The notes below the pieces were generated by a model. That model was not told the origin of the DNA. It made no database searches and saw only the letters and a program-made list of their open reading frames with translations. From contig CM018043.1 of the NCBI GenBank assembly GCA_008638375.1, forward strand, positions 41,486,066-41,550,065: 64,000 nt of DNA, given 5' to 3'. Shown here in pieces: positions 56,345 to 64,000 of the stretch; position 1 is the first letter of the stretch; every line of letters starts with the position of its first letter. The position numbers were made by a program, and so were the translations under genes. This stretch comes from Nyssa sinensis (Eukaryota > Streptophyta > Magnoliopsida > Cornales > Nyssaceae).

Positions 56345-58080
56345 TTCCCTTACTACTTTGAGTTTCTCTATTTCCATTAATGATACTCTTGAAGGTTATT
56401 TCAGAGGTGCTTGTGGCTTTCGCCAGGGTCACCCCCTCTCTCCCTACCTTATTGTTCTTGCTATGGAGGTTTTCTCTATGATGTTGAGACAGAAAGTTCA
56501 TCGAGAGGTAAATTTTAAGTACCATTAGAGATGTAAGCAACCAAAATCACTCACTTGTGCTTTGCCGATGATCTTATGTTATTTTGCCATGGCGACCTCA
56601 ACTCTACCTCAATCTTGAAGGATACCATTGCAGAGTATGCGAAATTCTTGGGCTTAAACCTGAATAAGGCAAAGAGTAACATCTTATTCTCTAGAGTTTC
56701 TACTCAAGGCAAACAGGATATTCTAGAAGTAGTGGGTTTTCAGGACGGGAAGTTTCTTGTGTTACCTGGGAATGCCTCTGATCTCTTCCAAGTTGAAGGC
56801 AATTGATTGCAAGGTGCTGGTTGATCGGATTCTGTCCAAAGTTAAAAGTTGGACTTCCAAGTATCTGTCCATTCCAGGTCGTTTACAGCTCATTAAGTCA
56901 GCCATCTTCAGCATGCAGGTTTATTGGACTTCACATTTTATGCTCCCTAAGAAGATTATCCAGGATATCGAGAAGATTATGAGGTCCTTTCTTTGGTCTA
57001 GTCTAGACTTGAATTCTTCTAAAGCCAAGGTTGCTTGGGATGATGTCACTTATCCTAAAGAGGAAGGTGGGTTGGGGATTAAGAAACTGGAGGATTGGAA
57101 CAAAGCTACAGTCTCAAAGCATCTCTGGCAGCTAAGTGATCCCTATTGCTCTTCTTTGTGGGTTGCTTAGGTTCGCGCTAACATTTTGAAACAAAAGCAT
57201 CTTTGGGAGGCTACCTGTCTTGGGGTTTGCTTTTGGGTGTGGAGGAAGCTGATGAAGCTCAGAGCAGGGTTTAAATCTTTAATTCGGCACAAGGTGGGAA
57301 ATGGTCAGCATACTTCACTTTGGTTTGACTATTGGCTCCTGTTGGGTTCTATTTGAGATGCTATGGGAGACCGTGTTATTTATGATTCCGGGCTTTCTAG
57401 GTCCGCCCTGGTAAGCCATATCATTGCAAGGAATGAGTGGAGGTGGCCTAGTGCTAACTCTCACCACTTAATAGAGCTTTAGCGTTCTATCCCCCAAGGG
57501 TTTACGCCTGATCAGCATATGATGGACCGACTCCAATGGTTGGGTCACCCTTCTGGAGTGTTCTCTACGAATTCAGCTTGGCATGCGACTCAGGTATCTC
57601 GGCCTCAAGTTTTATAGTGGAAGCTGGTATGGTTCTCTCATGCTATCCCAAGATGCAGCTTCATCCTTTGGTTTGCCATTCGGGAAAGGCTTTCTACTCA
57701 AGACCGTGTTTTGTAGTTTAGAAGAGACCTTGAAGTGAAATGTGTTTTCTGTGGGCAACCGTTGGAAGACCATGCTCACCTCTTCTTTGGCTGTCCTTTT
57801 ACTCTTGATTTATGGCTTCACTTTATAGCTAAGTGTAATCTGAGTTGGTCCCCTCGCCCTTGGCAAGACACAATTTAATGGGCCGCTCAACCGTTTAAAG
57901 GGAAGTCGGCTCAAAGCTATATCAGTAAGTTGGTGCTCTCTACTCTGGTGCATTCTATTTAGCTTGAGCGGAATCGACGGTGTTAAAACGATGAATCAAG
58001 AACTAAAGATCAACTTATTGAGGGTATTAATCTGATGGTGCAGAGCAAGTTGATTGGGGATCGTAGCCTTAGACGTTTTC
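56345..58080 (+). pseudogene. LINE ORF2 of a second family (RT to zf-RVT), left part
   Basis: This is a 5'-truncated LINE starting in RT (INDTLEGYFRG, FRQGHPLSPYL). FADDLMLFCHGD is read at 56560-56600. The region downstream is conserved (YLGMPLISSKLKAIDCKVLVDRI, GLGIKKLEDWNKA). The zf-RVT domain is readable near 57740-57800 (CVFCGQPLEDHAHLFFGC). Stops (for example near 56524, 57169, 57354, 57481 and 57963) and a frameshift at 56760 break it. It is clearly diverged from the main family. Solo LTR E interrupts it at 58081. Confidence 0.85.
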
Positions 58081-58473
58081 TGTAATATCTCGAGAATCCG
58101 ACATAATCCAAACTGTACTTAAGGAAAATAGACTATCTGACGTTAATAATTTGAAATATCCCAAATACAGTAAGCCATAACGTGTCTCAGATATATAAAA
58201 TATATATAATGATAATATAGGCTCGGGAAATAGATGACTTAGTCAACAGAGTGCTCAGATTAATAAATGGATGCGAAAAATTAATTATAAAATAATATGA
58301 AAATAAAATATGAATGGGCACCCAATATTGGCAAAATAAATAATTACGATGCCGAGTCTTGGCTTTAAGCCAAATTTACTATTATTTCATAAATTGATAT
58401 TTTATGAAATAAAATATAAAAACGGTAAAACATGAAATATATAATAAAATACCTACACATAAAATATATGGAA

Positions 58474-58511
<38 letters not shown>

Positions 58512-60397
58512 AAAGAGAGAGAGAGAGACTAGAAGCTTCCGATGGAAGCAGGGAAAATTGGATAAAGGGGCTTATATATATAAAAGGAAAAATAAGGAGA
58601 TGCTTGAAGCTTCTAGAATGGGGAAGATAGTTGATGTGCAGCCGTTATATGTATATATCTATGCGCATGGCAGTGGTTGCGGGTGTTCCAGAGTGTTCCG
58701 TGCGTTCCAAAAAGAAGAAGAAAAAGCAAGAAAATTCTGGAAGCTGGAGGATAGCAGACATATTTATATAGATCTCTCTGTAGGAAAAAGAAGGGCGGTT
58801 GGTGTAACGGTGTAACAGGAAAATGGAACTGCAGCAGGTAAAATTTATGTATATATATATATATACATGCGTGTTGGTGTTGGTTGTGGGTTGGATTGAA
58901 GGAAAACGGAGGAAAAGAGAGAGAGTCGATGTGCAGAGAAGCTGTTGGAAGCGGTTGGATTAGATGATTTGCGTACGAATGTTGCGATAGTTGTGGACTA
59001 GGTTTGAATTTGCTTGCCGTAATCGGAGTTGCTGATTTGGGATTTGTTACAGGGAAATAAGATGTTGCGATTTTGTGGCGGCTCGGAATTGCGTGTGGGT
59101 GTTACGGCAGGTTGGTATGAATGTGGGTGTGTGTGACGGTGTTGGTTGAATCGGGTGTATTGATGCTGTTGTGGCAGGGGGAAATTTATGGAGAGGAATG
59201 TACATATGTATATATCTGTGTATGTTTGTTAAGCCAGGAGCAGTTGAATGATGATGTTGCAGGCCAGTATATGTGTATGTATATACTTGTGTGCGTGTTG
59301 GTGTAGCAGTGCAACAGGGGGCTATGGGTTTGGTTTTCCTGCAGCGGTTTGGGCCTTTGAGCTTCTGATATGTATGCTACTTGGTTTTCCTAGGCAGGCA
59401 TCCACTCGTTTCTTCTGTTCACTAATTTCACTGCCTGTACAACTTGTAAATCCTCTTGGGCCACAAGAAGACCAACCACATATGCAGGCAGGCCTGTGCT
59501 TGAGTATTTGGAGCAGGTGGTTATAAAGGAGAACACAGGTCATTGCCTAGTCCTTGGAGAAGTATGTTAGTTACGAAAGGAAACTAACAAAGGAACAGAC
59601 AGACGAAAGCAAAGGCATCGCTGTTATGGAGAGCTAAGAGTTGGACAACCTCAAACGCAACAGGCAAATGGGTTTGGATATTCTAGAATAATAAACATGG
59701 AATTGCAGGTTATTGGGGTAGATGAGGTTCCGGATTGGGGCAACAATTATTTGGCAGTAGTCTTACCAGAACAGGGGAATTTAGCAGTTCATGGGCAGCA
59801 GCAGCAGTAGCCGTGGCTGCAGCTGCTACAGGGAGTGGATGTATCTACCCCTGATGATCTTAGTGTTCATATTTGGGCAATTAATACTGAAATAAAAGAT
59901 TTTGATAATTCCATGGATGCTGTTAACCCACTACTTGCTAAGAGCCAACTTTGATGCATTAGTGCAACAATTCTTGAGGAGTACAAGCAGATTACATAGA
60001 TCTGCAATACTCGCACATATAGGTGGCCGTTTGACATGAACCAAGAATAGTAGTAGCTTCAGCCTTGCGGTGGTGTAATTGTTGGAGGCTACGGGTTTTA
60101 ACCTTGCTTGTAGCAATCAGAGCTACTGATTTGGAAGACTCTGCACAGTAATCTGATGAGAGGAAGGTAAAGTTCTTCAATATCTGATGGATAGGATGAT
60201 AAAGGGACAGAATCTGTCAGAATCATCATCTGCTTGGGGAAAAAGGTTGAAGAAGCTGATGAAACTGGATTTAAAATGGCTGGCCGACTCGATCAATCTA
60301 CCAGTGTATTTTCTTTAACTGTCGAACCATGGACTGAAGATTAACCTCAACTGGAAATTATTAGACCATTTGTGAAGGGAGATAAACATATATTCAG

Positions 60398-61162
60398 GTG
60401 AGTAACTCGGACTCTTGACTTGGCGTATATTTTCTGTATTACTTAAACTTGTATACTGAAATGCTTAACATGCTGAACTGTTTATACATGAACTGTTTTA
60501 AATGCATATGCTTTCATGCATACCTCTTGATCTGGATTACTTGTGGCATGATTTTGTTCTATCCTGCCTTCTGATATATCCTGTTGATTCTGTTGAAGTT
60601 GTTGTTCTGTTACCTGTCCTTTGGAGTCTGTTTGATTCTGTTTGTCATGTTGAGTCTTATCTGGGGCCCACTACGGGATTGAGTATATCAGTGGATGGAT
60701 GGCTGCCTCTGTGGGACGCCCAGAGCTCAGCATCCGCTCAATCCTATCTGTTCCGCTCTGATACCGACCTGGAGGTGTGCGATATGAGGCCTTCCATGTG
60801 AGGGGGTGGATGGGAAGTAATGCCATCCCACATCGCCTGGGGAAGGTTCAGGCACTTTGAGCTGTATCCGTTTTATTTGAGTTGTATCCATTCTATTTGA
60901 GCTGTATCTGATCTGTTCCGCTCTGATACCGACCCCAGCCAGAGGTGTGCGATATGAGGCCCTCCATGTGACGGGGTGGATGGGAAGTAATGCCATCCCA
61001 CATCGCCTGGGGAAGGTTCAGGCACATTTGTTGATATACCATTGTTTGATTGGTATTCAGTATTGATCTATTCTATTTGGTCTCATGTTGATTGGATTCG
61101 TTCTCTTGAATTACGTCTGTTCTACTTGAGCTGCATTGTTCTATCTGAGTTACATTTGAGCA

Positions 61163-61206
<44 letters not shown>

Positions 61207-61287
61207 CTGGTTTTAAAACCCATGGCAGGAACCTATGTTAGTCACTGACCTTGTTTAAGCTCATTCCATTTATTTAATATTTTTCAG
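60398..61287 (+). other. Putative LTR intron in LTR E
   Basis: The donor-like CAG|GTGAGTAA starts at 60398. The acceptor-like ATATTTTTCAG|G ends at 61287, 890 bp away. The block before the acceptor (AAACCCATGGCAG near 61216, then GTCACTGACCTTG, then AAGCTCATTCC) matches LTR C and D. A palindrome GGTTTTAAAACC (61209-61220) lies where the hairpin of C and D lies. Splicing is inferred. Confidence 0.4.
60748..61026 (+). repeat. ~165-170 bp tandem duplication in LTR E
   Basis: CTGTTCCGCTCTGATACCGACC occurs at 60748 and 60913, and a shared block of about 75 bp (from AGGTGTGCGATATGAGG to GGTTCAGGCAC) occurs at about 60773 and 60943. The second unit has about 5 extra bases. Short repeats of GAGCTGTATC-like segments fill the spacer. 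Confidence 0.88.
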
Positions 61288-61795
61288 GATATAACTCTAT
61301 TGGACTAGAAGGTATAAGGAGATGATACTAATAGGCTGTGAGGCACTTCAAGTGCGGATCTGATGGTATGGATTTGTGGAGACTTGGATTATAATGGATT
61401 GAGTCTGGCTACTCAGGTGAGTGTGATGACATAATTGATTTTATTTATATGCAATAGATGTGTAGGAACATGGCTTATGGTAATGGTACTCTATAGAGAA
61501 TTGGTATGCTCTGCGTTATATGACTGGTGATAGGTGTGCTCTGTGGTTAGAGTTATTAGCTGTTTGATTTTAGGCTTACTCTGTGGTACATGCATATGTG
61601 GTTTATAGATGAGTTGCATTCCTGAGATAAAAAGGTTTTAATTTCCGCTGTTCTGACCCTACGCTTGGAATGCAATTCATCGTAAGGTTCAGAAGTTTGC
61701 CTTTGGTTGGTCGCATTGTTAGTCGGAGACTGACAAGGCTGCTAACTGGCATCACATCTTTCGCATCCGCGTAGGGTGGGGTGCGGGATGTGACA

Positions 61796-62042
61796 TTTTC
61801 TACTGGACGAAGAGTTGTTGTTGTGCTGGGAGTTGAATTTGGACAATTAGTTGTTGGTTTGGTCTGCTATCTGGTGGGTTAGGAGGGTGGACTATTGTTG
61901 AAGGCTTTCCCTCCTTTTCCCTCTTGTTCTAGGCTTGTTAGTTTGGTTATCATGTAGCTAATTTTTTCGAGCTTTGTTTTTGCTCCTCTTGTATATCTCT
62001 CTTTTTGGTTATATAAAATTTTACTTACCAAAAAAAAAAGAG
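61796..62042 (+). mobile_element. LINE (second family) 3' end, right part
   Basis: This continues the LINE of 56345-58080 after the TTTTC duplication. It is the ORF2 end and 3' UTR, which ends in TTACTTACC and an A tract at 62033-62042. The junction with Gypsy sequence is at 62043. Confidence 0.88.
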
Positions 62043-63469
62043 TGCTAAAATGCTTGGGTTTGAATAAGTGAAAGACGTGTATGCCAATGGCGCTGATTTT
62101 TCTGATGTGCATATGGCGTGTGATAAAGCGACATTTGGTAGTTTTACAAGTATGATGGTTATTTGTTTAAAGAAAACAAATTATATGTGCCAAATTGTTC
62201 AATGCGTGAATTATTGGTGCATGAGGCACATGGTGGGGGATTAATGGGGCACTTTGGTGTCAGGAAAACCTTAAAAATTTTACATGAACATTTCTTTTGG
62301 CCTAGGATGAGAAGAGACGTCACTCGAATATGTGGTAGGTGCATTACATGTAGAAAGGCCAAATCTAAGGTTTTACCACATGGGTTATATATGGGTACCC
62401 TTTCCTAGTGAGCCATGGGTAAACATATCTATGGACTTTGTTTGAGGATGCCTAGGACAAAAAAAGGTAGAATTCTATGTTTGTGGTAGTGGACAGATTT
62501 AGTAAAATGGCACATTTCATTCCATGCCATAACACAGTTGATGCCACAAACATAGCTGATTTGTTTTTCAAGGAAATAGTGCGACTCCATGGTGTACCTT
62601 AGAGTATTGTTTCTAATAGGGATGTTAAGTTCCTTGGCTACTTTCGGAAGGTTTTGTGGGAAAAATTAGGTACCAAGCTTTTATTTTCCACTACTTGTCA
62701 TCCACAGACTGACGGACAGACTAAAGTAGTCAATAGGACTCTAACTCAACTCTTACACAGTGTCATTCAAAAGAATTTAAAAACTTGGGAGGACTGTTTG
62801 CCATTTATAGAGTTTACATATAATAGGACTATGCATACTACTACTTATTCTCCCTTTGAAATTATTTATGGGTTTAATCCACTTACGCCTTTAGATTTGA
62901 TGCCTTTACCTATTGATGACAGGAGTAGTTTGGATGGCCACAGGAAGGCCGAAGGCCGAATTGGATGGCCACAAGAGTGAAGGCGTGTCATCTTCAAACC
63001 TGGAGATTGGGTTGGGGTTCACATACGCAAAGAAAAGATTCCCAACCCATAGAAGAACTAAATTGCATCCTCGAGGAGATGGACCTTTCCAAATCCTTGA
63101 GAAAATTAATGATAATGCTTATAAAGTGGATCTTCCACGTGAGTATAATGTCTCTGCTACTTTCAATGTTTCTGATCTTTCTCACTTTGATGCAGGTGAC
63201 GATTCGAGGTTGAATCCTTTTGAAGAAAGGGGGAATGATGGGCACCGTGGTGGACCGAGTCTTAAAGATCCTTTACAAGTTCCAGATGGGCCAATCACAA
63301 GGTCAAGAGCTAAGAAGATCAAGGAAGCAATGCAAGGATTGGTGCAATCCACTTGGGCCGAGTTTGCACATTCATTGAGCAAGGACCCAACATTCAAGAT
63401 GGGCTTGAAAGAAGAAGAACCAGCTTTAATCCATGTGATACAAGCTACAGAGGGAGCGGCATTGCCTAC
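62043..63469 (+). pseudogene. pol: Gypsy pol: integrase, plus strand, broken
   Basis: It begins between RNase H and integrase (SAKMLGFE block). The HHCC zinc-binding domain is readable at 62163-62340 (HEAHGGGLMGHFG, CGRCITCRKAKS). The core has [13 protein letters not shown] near 62480 and [15 protein letters not shown] near 62700. The C-terminal part (62913-63482) has NVSATFNVSDLSHFD and GPITRSRAKKIKEAM. Frameshifts near 62140 and 62450, a stop near 62407 and a deletion/duplication around 62935-62985 (GGATGGCCACA repeated) break it. Gag, protease, RT and RNase H are absent. Confidence 0.87.
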
Positions 63470-63952
63470 TGGTTTCGTATAGACTTTTTATTTCGTTAAG
63501 TATAGGCGTGTGTGTGGGCCTATTTTATATTTCTATGGTTGTAGGCATTTGGGCCACTTTAACTCATTTAGTGGATTTCTTGTATTAGTTTTAATTGGTA
63601 GTTTAGGACATTTTAGTCCTAAAGATGTTCAGCCCGTTTATTTTAATTGATGTAGGCCTTATTCAGCCCTAGGGTTTCATAGAGGGTTTTAAAAGAACTT
63701 GCAGCTGCAATTTGGAGACTACGAATGAGAATGAAGTTTTTTGCATAGAGAATTTTTCAGTTTTCTCTTCTTGTTCTTAAGTGAACTATGAACTTATCAA
63801 AGGCATACCCTTTATTGCGTTCTCATCAAATCTAGGTTCTTGAAACAAGTTTTCAATGGGTCTAGATCATCTTGACTTGATTCTTGGCTTTCTTCGGTAA
63901 GTTTCAATTTGATTGTGGGTTCAAGGGATTTCAATCTTACGGGTTCACATCA
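63470..63952 (+). mobile_element. Short Gypsy LTR (~0.48 kb), 3' LTR
   Basis: It follows the integrase tail and a purine-rich stretch (AGAGGGAGCGGC), starts near TGGTTTCGTATAG and ends GGGTTCACATCA at 63952. It is homologous to the LTRs at 35710-36177 and 17423-17836. Confidence 0.78.
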
Positions 63953-64000
63953 AAATCTAAAGGAGTAAGTGGATTAAAACCATAAACAATTTCAAAGCGA
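63953..64000 (-). pseudogene. pol: Gypsy integrase fragment, minus strand, at window end
   Basis: These bases match 23953-24000 on the minus strand (the [16 protein letters not shown] region of integrase). The plus-strand LTR therefore ends inside an inverted copy of the same Gypsy family. Confidence 0.75.

Larger units (their letters stand above)
58081..61795 (+). mobile_element. Solo giant LTR E, 3715 bp, TSD TTTTC
   Basis: It starts TGTAATATCTCGAGAATCC and ends GCGGGATGTGACA. The pentamer TTTTC flanks it on both sides (58076-58080 and 61796-61800). No internal region is present, so it is a solo LTR. It is diverged from LTR C, D and A but keeps the donor-like site (60398) and the acceptor block (61287). 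It has TA/GA microsatellites near 58475-58528 and a TA tract at 61165-61203. ORFs of 60-99 codons inside it show no recognisable domain. Confidence 0.93.

Noticed and set aside
58558..59306. ORFs of 61-92 codons in LTR E
   Set aside because: They contain microsatellite-derived codons (VYIYAHG, CVCIYLC) and no domain. Not conserved with the other LTRs.

Overview
This window looks like plant nuclear heterochromatin, probably from a eudicot. I found no host gene, rRNA, CRISPR array or bacterial feature. Almost every base belongs to retrotransposons nested in one another. The plant assignment rests on L1-type LINEs whose ORF1 carries a DUF4283 domain and a CCHC knuckle, on Ty3/Gypsy elements primed by initiator tRNA-Met, and on very large LTRs of the TGTAACACCCCGACCC type. 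Many stops look like C-to-T decay, as expected for old methylated repeats. I cannot name the species.

Layout. 1-6145: LINE fragments of opposite orientation, with a plus-strand LINE (about 566-4057) inside a minus-strand one. 6146-16162: minus-strand giant LTRs nested in one another (B fragment, A, and solo LTR D at 8397-12353), plus a short LINE tail and a 4 x 170 bp tandem array. 16163-25154: minus-strand Ty3/Gypsy sequence arranged pol-LTR-PBS-gag, interrupted by a minus-strand LINE (18190-23720) that carries an exact 500 bp tandem duplication. 25155-36177: a plus-strand Gypsy copy interrupted by a full-length 6.7 kb LINE (28455-35201) with an 8 bp target duplication. 36178-38702: a degenerate LINE of another family. 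38703-56344: a minus-strand LINE split by a plus-strand LINE, which is itself split by a very young 9.08 kb LTR element (40701-49784; TSD CTCAA). That element has two almost identical 3.67 kb LTRs and encodes only Gag. 56345-62042: a second LINE family split by solo LTR E (58081-61795; TSD TTTTC). 62043-64000: Gypsy integrase, an LTR, and an inverted Gypsy fragment.

How the parts work together. The LINEs would supply EN/RT for target-primed insertion. The Gypsy copies are all broken. The 40701-49784 element would need pol proteins in trans from a full-length relative. Age order from nesting and divergence: degenerate LINEs and Gypsy copies are oldest, then the LINE insertions, then the solo LTRs and the gag-only element, which is youngest.

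Most interesting signals: (1) four divergent giant LTRs share a conserved splice-donor-like site and, 0.77-1.24 kb downstream, a conserved block ending in an acceptor-like site, with a conserved hairpin 71-72 nt before the acceptor in two of them; this could be an intron carried inside the LTR. (2) tRNA-like A-box/B-box modules lie antisense in the same LTRs. (3) A conserved ATGA overlap joins ORF1 and ORF2 in all five LINE copies where the junction can be read, across two families.
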